Below, in pieces: positions 20,301 through 32,173 of a stretch of 43,149 bases of DNA; position 1 is the stretch's first letter; each line of letters begins with the position of its first letter. The notes below the pieces were generated by a model that saw only the letters and a program-made list of their open reading frames with translations, did no database searches and had not been told where the DNA came from. The translations under genes were made by a program, and so were the position numbers. This stretch comes from Roridomyces roridus (lineage: Eukaryota > Basidiomycota > Agaricomycetes > Agaricales > Mycenaceae), in the NCBI GenBank assembly GCA_029378245.1, contig JARKIF010000247.1:1-43149 (forward strand). Reading direction: 5' to 3'.

Positions 20301-21981
20301 ATGTCCATCCCGTATGCCGCGAAAGGGAAAGCCAAGGCATTTTTGCACAAGCTCTTTGACATCGACGACGAGGTATCTACGCGTCTTGGCCCTCGCGATC
20401 GAGTCCCTGAACCGCACCAGTCAGACACGCGTCCGCCAAAGCCCCCACCCAAACCAACGCCGAATTACTACGGAAGTGACCCCGCCATCCGTCCCTCCAA
20501 TAACGACCTGGTACAACAATTTGGCCAGCTCAATATACAGTCCAATGCCCCGCGCCAGAATCATTTCATTGGCGGTTTCGATCCTTCAAGGGTCGGCGTA
20601 AATCCCTTACCAAGGCCTCCAGCTATGCCAATGCCTGTGCCGTCAAGTGAAACGTCCTTGACGATGCAATATGCTCTTCACCACACCTCGGAGCCTCCGA
20701 GTTTTCTAAATGTCCCTCCAGCTCCCGGTTCACGTCCACACTCGTTGCCTCCCCCGACCTCCAACTCTCCCTTCCTCTCACCTCAGCCCTCTCCTGCTCC
20801 AAGCAACAGTACGGCTAGTTCACCGCCTGGAACACCCACGCGAACAAAGCCCCGCCCTCGCAGATCGAATTCTGCGCCGACAGTCGAGACGTGTGCGGGG
20901 TTCACCAAGGCCGGCAAGCGATGTACACGCGAAGTCAAGTCGCGCGGGCCTGCGTTTGCTTACCGCCTCAGCGAAGATGATTTAGATGTGGACGGAAATA
21001 TCGGCAGCGAAGGCGTCGTCGAACGTTACTGTCATCAGCACATTAAAGACTTTATCGGCGGCGTTGGCAGTCCAACCGGATTCTATGCACGCAAATGGAT
21101 GGGCGAAGGAGAGGATCGAGGTGATGAAGTTTGGGTCTCGTTTGCTGGTATGTCTGTCTATTCTTCGCACACAATCAATCCTTATTCTCTTCAGATTACA
21201 TTCCGTCATACCTCTCGCCAGAGACGCAAGTCGCGCTTCGGGTCGAAATGGAGAAGCAGCGCTCACCGAAAGACACGGAAGGCTATATCTATACGTTCGA
21301 AATACGAGGTAACTCTTCACTTGTCCTCTTCTCTGCCAGTACCAATCCAGGTTTAGATCCTAATTCACCTCAAATCAAATTGAAGACAGGCCGTACGACG
21401 CACCTCGTCCGGAGATTAGGACAATGGGGCAAGCAGTGTTCTTCCAAGGAGCAGGTTCTTCGTGGCTGGTACCCCGGAGGCGTAGACCCCGAGACTGGCT
21501 TGCCTGCCAGTTTAATGAAGGGACGGGTGGATGCCGGTAGCAAGGGTCCTGCCTGCCATCGACTGGGTATGTACCATTTTCGAGCGCTCCATATCTAAAA
21601 TCTTCCATGCAGAACGGCTCATTCATCTCGAGCTCGCAGACCTTGTCGCTGAGGGGCAGTACCTCAAGTCGGACTGGAAGAGTTTCAAGAAAGGTCAAGC
21701 CGCGGACGACGGGAACATCAGCGCCTCCAGTCCACCCTCGACTGCGAACAAGAAACCGGCTGCTGCGTCGTTGGGTTCGGGCCCCAAATGTCCTGATTGT
21801 AGGCCTTCTCAAGACGCGGTAGCATGTTGGCTAATTCCAAATCGCAGGCGGGAAACAGCACAAGGAAATATTTACTTTCACCCGTGTCAAGAAGGGTCCT
21901 TACAAGGGCAAGGAGTGGGAGAGCATCGTCAAGCCTGTCGTTGACCGATGGGGACAATTCGTTGAGGAGCATGTAGGATGA
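20301..21981 (+). CDS. DUF1766 / T5orf172 (GIY-YIG-like) domain protein
   Basis: 498 aa, exons 20301-21147, 21195-21308, 21351-21566, 21613-21798, 21848-21981. The N-terminal 250 residues are disordered and Pro/Ser-rich. They are followed by a Cys/His module (TCAGFTKAGKRCTREVKSR ... YCHQH), then the T5orf172-like domain (GYIYTFEIRG ... IKLKTGRTTHLVRRLGQW) and a C-terminal KCPDCGGKQHKEIFTFTRV block. This is the usual layout of fungal 'meiotically up-regulated gene 113'-like proteins. The fold resembles GIY-YIG nucleases, but nuclease activity is not established for them. The ATG follows the transposon end by 14 nt, so its native 5' UTR and promoter have been pushed 9.9 kb away. An upstream ATG at 20148 in the transposon end is in frame and could give a 51-residue N-terminal extension. 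Confidence 0.9.
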
Positions 21982-22096
21982 GACGTGATATTCGAACTGT
22001 ATCAATGTATGGACTAGTCTGTATTTGCTTTCTTGTCAATCGGAGAAAACTTGCGCGAGAGCGAGACAGGCAAAACCCACGTGATCGCTCTTGCTC

Positions 22097-22784
22097 ATGG
22101 CCACCAAATTCCTTCATGGCGAGCTGAAAGCCCTGCCGCGATTCGTTCGTCGCTTCGGGCCTCTCCCAGCACCCAAAGCACCCGATGCCGTCGTCCTACC
22201 TAACCCTTTCTTGCCCATGCGCAACCCCAAAACAGGCCGATGGGCTCCCCCGAAATACTCGCTACGTCGGCAAGCAGAGCTGATAAAAACAGCCAAAGCT
22301 GCAGGCACTCTCCACCTCTTACCGCCAAGCTTGAAGCTCCCCAAGCCCGAACTGTTCGCGCCTTCCTCGAGCACCACGTCTCGGGATAAAGGAAAAGTGG
22401 TGGCCGAGAAACAACCGTCATCACCTGCGGGTTCATCGAGGAGCGCCCCAAAGATCAAACTCTCGGCGCACAAGCGTCTCAGGGTGACGGTCGAATGGGA
22501 CCGCCGACCCGCGGAGAAGACGGTTCCTGACACTGGAACGAACTTGTACGCTGCCAGGAAAAAGATGTTCAAGGGGAGCAGGCTCGAGCGGAATAAGAAA
22601 CAGAGGGAATGGAGAACGTGGGTTCTGCTTCACGATATGCGCAAGCGTATCAGGCGGTATCGGAATGTGCGTTATTCGTCTTGCTCCCGAAAGTTTCTGA
22701 ATTTCTCTTCCCTAGACTTATGTTCACCGGAAACCCAACCCTCTCAAGCCGTCTCGTGGACAGGCCAAGAAACTGCCGTTCTAG
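22097..22784 (+). CDS. Mitochondrial large-subunit ribosomal protein, probable mL59
   Basis: 212 aa, exons 22097-22666 and 22716-22784 joined over a 49-nt intron (RYRN/TYVHRKPNPLKPSRG). It is basic throughout, with the pattern LPNPFLPMRNPKTGRWAPPK, YSLRRQAELIKTAKAAG, LYAARKKMFKGSRLERNKK and a C-terminal RRYRN-TYVHRKPNPLKP. This fits fungal mL59 (yeast MRPL25 family), a component of the mitochondrial ribosome. The start is the first ATG in frame. It is convergent with the phospholipase D-like gene, whose stop is 56 bp away. The family assignment is from memory of the motif pattern and is moderately sure. Confidence 0.8.
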
Positions 22785-22840
22785 TGTACTCATCGACTTT
22801 AAATTTCCCAATACAACTAGTGTTACAGCTTCTGCGATTA

Positions 22841-25116
22841 TCAAAAGTCCCCAGTACCGCGAACCCTCTCGATGGCCCCAAGGAATCCCTTGGCCCAGCT
22901 GAACTTGCCTGGGTCAATGCCGATTACGTCTTGCGGTTGATACCCGTTCTCGTCTCTCCAAATGCCGTCGGTCTTGTCCACCGGGCCATAGAGATGGGTA
23001 TTCTGGTTCCTCCGCAAGCCATCGATCCACCCCTTGCACACCGTCACCGAGTCAAACATGACATTAATTTCCTGGCTATGGAACCAAGATTGCGTGTCTT
23101 GATTCCCATTGCCCTGAATGCCAATATGTTCATCCACAATCATGACCTTGACGTGGCAAGACCGTTTCTTCTTCTTGGCCACAATGGGGACGGTCTGGTC
23201 CGCGCCAATATACCAATAGTAATGCAGTCGCTCCTTCCCCTTGTCCGAAAGAGAACTGTACATCTTGTGCGCAATCATCTCGTTCGTGCCACCCTGCCCA
23301 GGTAACAACTCGCCCGTATCGTTGTATCCGAGGCAGATGTAGCAGAATACATCGATTCCACGCTCGCACGCTTCGATGATGGCGGGCACGAGCGGCGCCG
23401 CATTCAACGTCGGCGACTGGATGAAGACGTTCTTGGTGGCGTTGCGCAGTGCGGAGAGCCAGACCTCGTTCTGGGGGTTGTACACGTCGTGATTGTTAGG
23501 CGTCCCATACGGCTGGCGACAGACCATCGCTATGGGGAAGGGTTCAGAGGTAGGGTGGGGGATATATGGTGTCATTTCTTCCCCAAAACCGCGCGGGGGT
23601 GCGGTGCCCTCAAACCCGGGGTTTTTCGTGTGGTTAAGATGCCTTGTGACCGCTTCCATGCGAGTGACCCCAGGACCAGGCGATACAGCAGTCTGCACTC
23701 GAGCAATCTCCCCTGCGATATCCACGTCGTAATGGGGATCGGTGGTAAGATGTTCGGGAAGAGGCGCGTTCTCGGGAGATGGATGGGCGATCTGCTCTGC
23801 GCTTATACCCTGCTGTCCAGAATACAAATAGGCTTTGGTTGCTTCGTCAGGACCCTTGACCTGGCTCTGGCTATTCGGCTGCTCGTCTAATCCTTTTGTT
23901 AATAAATGCAGAAAATAGGAAAAAGTGCTTACTTGGTTTTTCGTCGGTCATGGCTTCGTTTGCCTGGGAGCTACTGACAGGGTGGACCACACTTTCGACC
24001 GTAGTAGGTCCAGTGGCTATGGATCCTTCGTCTCCGACGCCGCCCAGACCACCTTCCACCTCGGGATGGGTGGCGCTAGGGAGAGTGGGAGTGAGCTTGA
24101 GGTGCCACGAGATGAGTGCCATGTCGTAGAGCGAGTCGACAATGGGGCCTGGAGTAGTCTCGTAAACAATACTTTCTCGAAGTGAAGACAATCGTACCTT
24201 CGAGATGGATCATCATCTCCACGTTGTCATTGTCCTGGATGTTGTTGCTCTGCAGAACGGCAGACTTGCGGTCTACCACCATATATTTACAGTGGAAGGT
24301 ACCCTGAAAAAATAATAGGTAATGGAGACCTGCAAGCGCGCTTGCACATACCAGCATGGGACGGTGATAGTTGATAACCTGGAGATCGATATTGGGAATC
24401 TCCTCTGGCGCCGGCATCCCTACATTTTTACCTGTATATTCCTTGGGCTCAACGACGTAGTGGTTCTGGAGCACTTGGCGAGGGCTCCCTCTGTCGTATA
24501 TTATCTTCATCACAATCTTGTCGCCCCGCTCACCAGCTCGGCGGTCGAGCTCTTTCATGGCATTCGTAATGTACTTTGACGCCGTCGAATTTTGCCAGTA
24601 GTTAGTAGCCAAGAAGACCTCGGTTTTGGCCTGAACGATCATATTCGACATATGGCGCATTATATCCGGAACACTGGGGGCGCTTTCAGCATACATAAAA
24701 CCAGCCAGTCGTTTCCACACGCACACCGAAATTATAGTCAAAGGGATCGTGCCCGTGCTCCCCATTAACGGAGGGCTGACCATCGCATGCTCGATACTGT
24801 GATCGAGCGTGCAGAGGACATCGTGGTAGAGCTTGAGGAATAGCTCGCTGGGCTCTGTCGAACCCCACTTGCCGCATTCCCGCGCTCTCTTGAGATCCTC
24901 TGCAGTATGCGCCTCTCGATTCTTCTGCGCCTGGAGGACGGAGATGTCCTTATGGTGCCCGTAGAGTTTCTTCCAAGCGTCCCCCGGAGCAAGAGTCGGA
25001 TCTTTCGCGAGAAGGGAGGAGACGGTTTCGGTACCGGTACAGAGCTGGTGCACTTTGTCTGTAATCATTGCGATGTGGAGGTCGCAGACTAAGGCTTTAT
25101 ATGGTTCGAGCGTCAT
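22841..25116 (-). CDS. Phospholipase D-like protein with two HKD motifs
   Basis: 696 aa. Exons (minus): 25116-24725, 24682-24352, 24303-24198, 24148-23933, 23886-22841. Two HxKxxxxD motifs, HCKYMVVD (245-252) and HVKVMIVD (about 593), each followed by a GN/SN-type segment (QSNNIQDNDN and QGNGNQD), define a PLD-superfamily phosphodiesterase with both half sites. N-terminal blocks SPPLMGSTGTIPLTIISV and VFLATNYWQNS are typical of the fungal cytosolic PLD-like group. Two introns (42 nt, 24683-24724; 48 nt, 24304-24351) are multiples of three without stops, so unspliced reading gives 14- or 16-residue insertions. The start lies only 60 bp beyond the stop of the monooxygenase gene, so its promoter must overlap that gene's 3' end. 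The substrate may be phosphatidylglycerol, cardiolipin or another diester; it is unknown. Confidence 0.92.
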
Positions 25117-25176
25117 GATGTGCCGAAAATAGGCACAATTCACGCGTCGCGCGCAGTACAAATATAAAGACGATCG

Positions 25177-27486
25177 TCATCGCGTCTGCAATGCCCCACC
25201 CAACGTGAGAATGACCTCGACACAGAGAACAAACCCATTCAGGCAGAGATAGAACACCATCGGTATCACCCCCATGATCAAATTTCCCGCCCATCCTCGC
25301 CGCGTTATGGTGTCCCAGATCTAGAAACTCAGCAAAAGACGTGGGGCATCCGAGAAGCACCTACCTCTGTCTTGACGATTTCCGGAGCCATAGGTGACCG
25401 ATATGGGCCAAGCAGCCGGTAGAACGTTGTGAACGCCGCCCCGAATCTATAATGGCTCGATGAAAAACTGCAAACAGGTGAAAAACAAAACAGACATGTA
25501 GCACACAAGCACATGCGTGCCGTGCGCTCTCCACAGCTCGTACAGCCCCGGTGCGGCGCCGATATCTCTTGCCAATGTGCTCATGTATGCACCATGGTCC
25601 ACGCCATACTTGATCCTGGCCGTCTCTTTGACAAGCAGGTGGTAATGAGGAGGCGGCAGAGGCTGCCTCACTTGTCCTTCAAGCAAGGATATCCAGAACA
25701 TGGACTGCATTTCTGCGATGGGAGGAATAGCACCGACGCCTGGACGCACGAATCCGATGAAGCCGACAGACTCATCACCATCTTTCACTATGTTGCGTAC
25801 GTCCGCCTCGCCAGGCGTGGCATACCCTCCTGCCTTGTCGAGGAAACTGAACTCTTGCGTGTATCCAGTGGCATAAATAACCAAATCAGGCCGCACGTCT
25901 CTCTTCGCCATCCGTATAGCATCTTTTCGCTTCAACGATGGAAAAACAGCGCGCCCATTGGGAAGAAAGTGTGTCGGGAACGGTGCCAGATCTACGGCAA
26001 AATTGGTGTGTGGCGGCATGTCCTTATTTCGATTAAATTCCTGTGGTATGGCACTAAGAACATACATTACCTCGGGCGAGTCTATATATTTCGACATGTA
26101 CTCCAGAATCGCGGGTCGTGACTTGTATGGACGATTGATATACGGCATTGCTTTATGCGACTGAAGGAGTAAGAAATCCGAAAAAAGAGGGAAACCAGGG
26201 TAGAATACCTTGTTGAGGAAAACGTATGCACGACCGAGCCTTTCGGGCTCTAGTTCTCCCACCTAGAAAGTGAGTAGATGATCAAGGACAAGTGCTGCTC
26301 TTACCCACTGGTTGCAGCCCGCTTGCGTGCCTGTCAAGAACCAAAGAACTCCCCTGAGTACGAAATCGGATACACTACAAACTCGTCAACTGCTTCTGTC
26401 CCAAAGAAAGCAACCTACAACCAGCGAATACGGGCAGCCGCTACCCAGGGATGCTACACGCATTCATTAGGCGAAAAATTGGGATTTGAACAAGACCGAC
26501 CACGTATGCTGTCTCGGCCAGATTCGTGATCAAAGTGTCTATGGGCACACCAGCTCTGTCCGACTTGAAGGGGATTCCGAGAATCTCAAAGTCGTTCTGC
26601 ACCGGTATCAGCTTTTGTTCAAAGACCACGGGGCAACGACCCACGAGTGCTTTTGGGAAGGATAGAAACCCTGAGCGGGTGCACAACACAACTTCCTTTG
26701 CTCCGGCTTTTGCGGCCTCGTACGCCAAATCCATACCGGTTTCACCTGTGCCTAGAATCATGACGCGACGCCCAGCGAGCTCGGCGCGCGACTTGTACTC
26801 TGCGGAGTGGTAAGCCGCGGGCACGGTTCCCGACGCGTGATTGTCGCGATTCAGAACGTGTTCGATGCCTGGGATGGTGGGAAACGACGGGATGACGTGT
26901 AGCCCGGTGCACAACGCGACGTAGGCGGCGTGGATGGTCTGGGGGACTGGCATTTTGTTCACAAGTCACGTCGTAGCGAGCAATACTCGACAACCTACCG
27001 AGGTCCCAGTCGCCAGACGGTAGTTTAGTTACGAAAGAGACGTCGTGTCCGCCGTCCGGATTGCGCGAAATATTGACGACCTTGTGTTCCAAATGGATTC
27101 TATTGGTTATACCAAAATGCTTGCAGTAAGCTCTGAGATAGTCGACATATTGCTGCGAGAGTGTTCATGGGCTGCCGAGCAACAGAGTGCCACAGACCTC
27201 GAGCGTCAAGTGATCAGGGTGGTCCAAGGGCAGACGAAAGTCGGAGAAACTGGTAAGTTGCTTGGAAGAGACGAGTGTCGCGTTCTGTAGCGAGAATAAG
27301 CAGCGTAGAACCGACGGTTTTGAAGGTTAAACCGACCTCGTACGAGCGGTATCTAAAGGTTCCACCTATGTCCCCTTCCTGTTCAAACAGTATTGGATCG
27401 AAAGGAAAGTCCGGGGAGCGGCTTTGAAGGAGTGTTTTTGTGGCAACTAGACCTGCAGGTCCGGCTCCAACTACGACGACTCTCAT
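25177..27486 (-). CDS. Flavin-containing monooxygenase (FMO / FAD-NAD(P) oxidoreductase)
   Basis: 609 aa, 11 exons (minus): 27486-27337, 27284-27198, 27152-26999, 26946-26501, 26453-26419, 26374-26305, 26262-26209, 26160-26071, 26022-25505, 25446-25365, 25320-25177. FAD site VVGAGPAG (residues 5-12); FMO-type segment PAAYHSAEYKS, lacking the usual Phe and Gly of the signature; NADP site MILGTGETG (193-201); and LVIYATGYTQEF, the FATGY-like motif. The C-terminus has a hydrophobic helix (LIMGVIPMVFYLCLNGFV) that may anchor it to a membrane. Two introns of 48 nt are stop-free and in frame. The intron at 25447-25504 has an alternative acceptor near 25468. It probably N- or S-oxygenates soft nucleophiles; a Baeyer-Villiger role cannot be excluded. 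Confidence 0.92.
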
Positions 27487-27688
27487 GTACGAAGTTGGAC
27501 CACGAATTTCACGTCAGCTGGGCGCTAATAATACGTGCCTTTTCTCTCACCCATCCATTGACACGGCTTCTTCAAGGGAAGCGGAAGAGCGGTCTGGAAA
27601 AGGTATTCATAGTCGTGTAGGTTCGAAAGCAATTTGCCAAAGCAAAAAAGTAATCATTAAGCACTATAAAATACAACAAGTAAAATCC

Positions 27689-30600
27689 TCATCCGGCCTC
27701 TCCAATTCCCGAACGCCCTCGCCGCATCATCGCAGGGACTTTAAACGATTGGTTAGGCAGCGCACTGCGCGGTTGCTCCTGCGAATGCGCGAGCGCGAGC
27801 TTCGAGCTCGCTGAAGGCTGAGCAGAACGACTCCGCGATAAACTGGAGCCTACTCGGTACTCCTCTAAGACTCCCAGACCCGCCCCGATATTCGAGGCAA
27901 TGCTGGGAACCGGCGAACCGGGTAACGGAGAAAAAGGCCGTCCGTTGGCAGCCGGAAGCGGTGAGAACGAAGAGACGTGAAGCAAAATGGCAAACTCTTC
28001 GGTGGAGTTGGTAAGCCTGACCAGATTGCTGCGTAGTGTAGCGGAATGGGCGCCGCCACGGGTCTTGACAAAACTAGACAGCTGCACGACCGTCTGGCGG
28101 AAAAAATGAGCTACAGCAGACAGCGCAAGGGAAAGCATGCCGTACCTTCAAGAAGAGATTCGAATCCTCGCGAAGCATCTTCCTGTCAAGCGAATCGCCA
28201 CCTTCTTGCATGGCACGCGTCATATCCGCAAGTCGCCTAGTCACTACCCTCGCACGGTCCAGACTTTCCCGCACCTCCTCATCCAAGGTCTCACCCAACG
28301 TCTGTTCAATCATATCCCACACTGTTGGCGCCACTTCCACAGCCGACTGAATCGCCTGCAGCGCCTCCTTGTCGACCTGGGTCTTGGACGACGCCGGCAA
28401 GTCCAAGAACGACGTCTTGGACGGCAGCGAAGGGGAAGAGGATGCAGAAAGCGAAGTAGATGACGACGAGGCATGCAACGACGCCTGTGAGCCCTGCCTC
28501 GAATGACTCGTGTATGTCCCGCGTGATGAACCCGAACCCTCGCCCAGCGAGCTCGCAGATGGCAAACCAGAGAACCCATTCGTACTCGTGGCAGATGCAT
28601 TGCCCGGGCCCCTACCAACATAAGGCGCCGGGAGATGGCGCATAGTCCCGCGCGGCGTAGGTGTATGAGTCGCAACACCGGCCACAATTCCACCAGAAAG
28701 CTGCGGAACTTCGTCATAAGACGGCAGCTTCTTCCCAATTTCCACATCTTTCGAACTAAAGGACCCAGCATGTCGCCGTGCAGTCCTTGTGCGGCCCCCA
28801 ACGCCGTTTCCCACGCCGAGCCCCGGAGTGCGAAACATGGGTGGCGGCGAGCCGTCCGTTCCAAGGAACTGATTCCCATGCGTGGAAGACGAACCGTTGT
28901 AAAGATGGGCGTCAGGGCTGTTGAGCAACGGAGACGGGATCGGGAACGCCTTGGGGTGCAACAAGGGTCGGATCGTTTCAATCTGCGGAATCATCCCCTG
29001 CCAAGCCACAGCAACCTCTGCCGTTGCACCGTACAGCATCAGGAGCATCGAGCGCAAATAACGCACATCATCCGCGCCAGAGATGACCTTGAGTTGCAGC
29101 GATAATACACCGACGGCTTTGCCAAAGGACGAGACGGTATCCCGACAGCTCTCAACAACACCACGGCAGACGGTGTGAGGAGGTAACGTCTTGCGGCTCA
29201 TCCCGTCAAACCGGTCCAGCGCGTTAATCAGCTGCATCATGTCAGCACTCGCAGGGTCGAGCACCTTCCGCAGCGTCGACTTGAGACGGTCGTCTGGCGC
29301 GTGAATCGTGTAGTGCTCTAGGCTCTGGTATACCTGACACATGGCAAACAATATGCTCCGCGCCGAGTCGATCAGGCTGAGCAGCCCCTTTGGCAGCGTG
29401 TTTGAAATCGTAGCAGTGGGCAATTTCGACAGCCGCCGGAAATAAGAGTTGCGCTCAAAGGCCATGGATGGAACAGGCGGTGCCACGCGCGTCGGTGACC
29501 CTTGCGAAGAGTCCTTGGTAAAGGGGCGCGTGATGACCGAGGAACTGCCAGATGAGTCCGAGTCCTTCCGCATGGACATGGGGGAAGGGATCGAATCCTC
29601 GTGAGGGTTCTTGGGAGGCGCAGGCGGGAGCTGCGGGGTCCCTTTCTTGACGGAGAACGTAAGCTTGGCGGTTCGTAGGTCGGGCATGCTCTTCTTGCCC
29701 GAAATCGTGTGTTCGCGTTCACGATTGCGGATTCCGCTTGCATACGACGCGTTGCGCGCATGCGCAGTCGATTCGGGCTGGACATTATGGTTTCGTAACG
29801 AGTCAGTGCGGGGCGGGTGCTGGGCCGGCTCGTCAAAGAATCGCTCCGAGTCGGCAGGGCTGGGGAGGTAGCTCTCGAACGAGCGTGTCGGTGAGTCCTG
29901 AGGGCTATAAGAGCCCAGTATACCGAGGTGGAGAGGAGGAGGTCGCTCTGCCTGGCCGTAGGACGTTGAGCGGATGTCATCCTGAGCCGATTCCGACTCG
30001 CCCACGGAGGAGACGGAAAAGTTGGAATCGATGGAGAAAGAGCGAGCATGGGGAGTGACACCTGCGTCAAACTCTCTGTCGGTGACGGGGGTGAAGTTCT
30101 GCGACCAGGAGTTGTAACTGTCCTCGCTGCATCACGTCAGTACAAAAGTTGATCAACAGCCGGAAACATACATATTGCTCTCAAGCTCGTGCTCGCTGAG
30201 CCCCGAATCGTCATGGGCGCGGGGGCGCGACGTCTCGAGCTCGATCCACGTCTGGATACTCCGTATCCATTCACGCATTGCCTGAGCCGAGTCCGGGGCA
30301 CGCGCCTGGCTAATAACGGACTTGGGCGGCCAGTCAATGGGATTGCGCTCGAGTTGGAGTGTTTCAAGCTTGTAAAACTTGGAGAGGTAGATGGGAAGGC
30401 GAGTGAGTTTGTTCCGTGCGAGACATAGCACGCGGAGGTTGAGGAGTTTGCCGGGCTGTGTCGGGAGGCGCTTCAACTTGTTGTGGGAGATGTCGAGGGT
30501 GTCGAGCGAGGGTAGGAGGGTCAGGACGTCGGGGAAAACGGAAAATGAGTTGCTCTTGAGGTTCAGATACCGAAGCCGGGAGAGGAGGGCGAAGGCTGTG

Positions 30601-30891
30601 GGGAGCGTCGTCAAACGGTTGTGACCGAGCGCGATTCTGGTATCCAATGAGTACGGGCATGAATTTTGAAGCATGGACCTGCCTCTCCACGCAGCTCTCG
30701 TCGTCGGGAGACTCTCTGCCGACCTTAGCAAGCTCAGCGGCAGCCTCCTCCCCAATGTCGCTCAAACTCTTCTTGAGAAATACGAGCGTGGCCCCATCGT
30801 CGGGCGACTGCCCGACAGCCTCGGTGATGAGCTCGCTTGAAAGCGAGAGAGACGGCGAAGAGAACGAGTGGCCGTCTTCTGCTGCAGGCAT
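27689..30891 (-). CDS. SOG2: SOG2-like leucine-rich repeat protein of the RAM network
   Basis: 1019 aa, exons (minus) 30891-30683, 30636-30172, 30126-28146, 28093-27689. About residues 70-170 are canonical LRRs (LGHNRLTTLPTAFALLSRLR, LNLKSNSFSVFP, LDISHNKLKRLP). A long Ser/Pro-rich linker follows, then the conserved SOG2 region (YFRRLSKLPTATISNTLPKG, SILFAMCQVYQSLEHYTIH, VLDPASADMMQLINALDRFD), running to FLKTVVQLSSFVKTRG near the end. In yeast, Sog2 works with the Kic1, Hym1, Tao3, Cbk1 and Mob2 module that controls polarised growth and cell separation. The first intron (30637-30682) has a GC donor: no GT donor in the region gives the right phase, while AG/GCAGGT joins VER to IALGHN. The first ATG in frame is used; a slightly longer N-terminus through another exon is possible. 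Confidence 0.93.
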
Positions 30892-30995
30892 AGCTGCATT
30901 GAAGAGAGAAGCCAACAGTTTGATCTCATCAATTGTGCCGGTTCCTATTTGAATTTACAGTACAGCAACGAAGCACATGGTAACTGGTACAGGTA

Positions 30996-32173
30996 CTAGA
31001 ACCACATAGACACGGAGAAACTACGAGACTCGGAACGCATGGCATGCCACCATCCCGCGGGCAGATACAGGACATCTCCGGGTCCCAGACAAGCTGTCTG
31101 CGCTGCCACGTTCAAGAAGTTCGGCCATTCAGTATGATCCGTCGAGAAGACGTCTACTGAAGAAGTGTTGCCCGTGGCATACATTCCATCGCTGTTCGGC
31201 GGTGAGACCCAGACCGTCTTGTAACCCGCAACCTGGACTGTCAAAATGTTAATATCGCCGCCATCAATGGAATGCGGGGACATACTGTATATGTTGTAAT
31301 ACGGGTCCTGAAAAAGATTAGTGATGCGCGGGATCTGTAAAGGCCACCAACGGTGTGCGCGGGCGAGACGGTATCTTTGGGGCCCAGCCATGCGTTGATC
31401 ACCAGTTGCTCGTCATTTTCGGGCGGCATTGTCTGGCGCGGAAGGGCGGCATATACGTAGTCCGGAACAATGATATCGCCGCGCAGGGCTGGGAATTGCA
31501 TAAGCAGACTGTGTTGGGCGAGATACAACGGTTCCGTGCCGTCGAGCGAGTCGAGGAAGGTGTCCCACGGCATGATCTTCTGAGACCAGTCGTCGGTACG
31601 GTAGTCCCTGCCCACTTCGACGGGGACGACGCGGGCAGGGCCCGATACGGCACGGAGATAGTCAGAAGATGCCCACGGGCGCTCGTTTAGCGCCGGCCAG
31701 TCAGAAGCGTAGGACCGCAAGATAAAGGGCGCTTGGTACTCGCGCGTTTGGAACGTGGCGAGCGAGGGGGGTTTGGCAAGACATGGTATAGTTGCTCCCG
31801 AGACATCCAGGGCAGCAGATTCCGCCACAGCGGATGCGGTGAACGTCCGAGATGGATAATTTTCAGCCTGCAACTCCTCGATCAAATCGAGGATGAGCTC
31901 GAGTCGCCCGTTCCCCGCAGCACCAGAGACGATGATTGCTTTGTCAAGCTTTGCGATGGCGTCTTCTGGCGGCGAAGAGAGGGCACTGAGTACGGATGCA
32001 TCGGTGTGAAGCCGTCGCCAGCAATAAAGTGAAGTTTTAGTAAGATTCTCATACGCCGTGGCAACGACTTGGTCGAGCAAAGCGGCGTCGTGGATATCGT
32101 TGAGACTGGGCCCACAGGCTGCGAGGTCGTCTTGGTCGTCGAGGACAAGCTGGCGGTATTTGGCCCTGTCCAT
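30996..32173 (-). CDS. JmjC-domain Fe(II)/2-oxoglutarate oxygenase, KDM8/JMJD5-like
   Basis: 361 aa, exons (minus) 32173-31352, 31307-31286, 31237-30996. The N-terminal helical part leads into a cupin-like domain (YQAPFILRSYASDWPALNER, ... AWLGPKDTVSPAHTDPYYNIYIQVAGYKTVWVSPP ... GDVLYLPAGWWHAMRS ... SFSVSMWF). The metal-binding facial triad is visible: His and Asp of HTD, and the His of GWWH. The HxD motif is split by an intron between T and D, and the next exon is only 22 nt. The architecture and length fit JMJD5/KDM8-type proteins, reported as protein hydroxylases or lysine demethylases; the substrate here is unknown. It shares a 118-bp divergent promoter with MOT1 and ends 104 bp before the SOG2 start. 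Confidence 0.88.

Noticed and set aside
22841..23305. Plus-strand continuation of the mL59 frame into the PLD gene
   Set aside because: Reading through the intron at 22667-22715 gives non-conserved sequence; the spliced form ends at 22784 with the conserved NPLKP tail.
28310..28981. 223-codon frame on the minus strand inside the SOG2-like gene
   Set aside because: Shadow frame of the GC-rich, Ser/Pro-rich exon 3; the SOG2 frame carries the conserved blocks.
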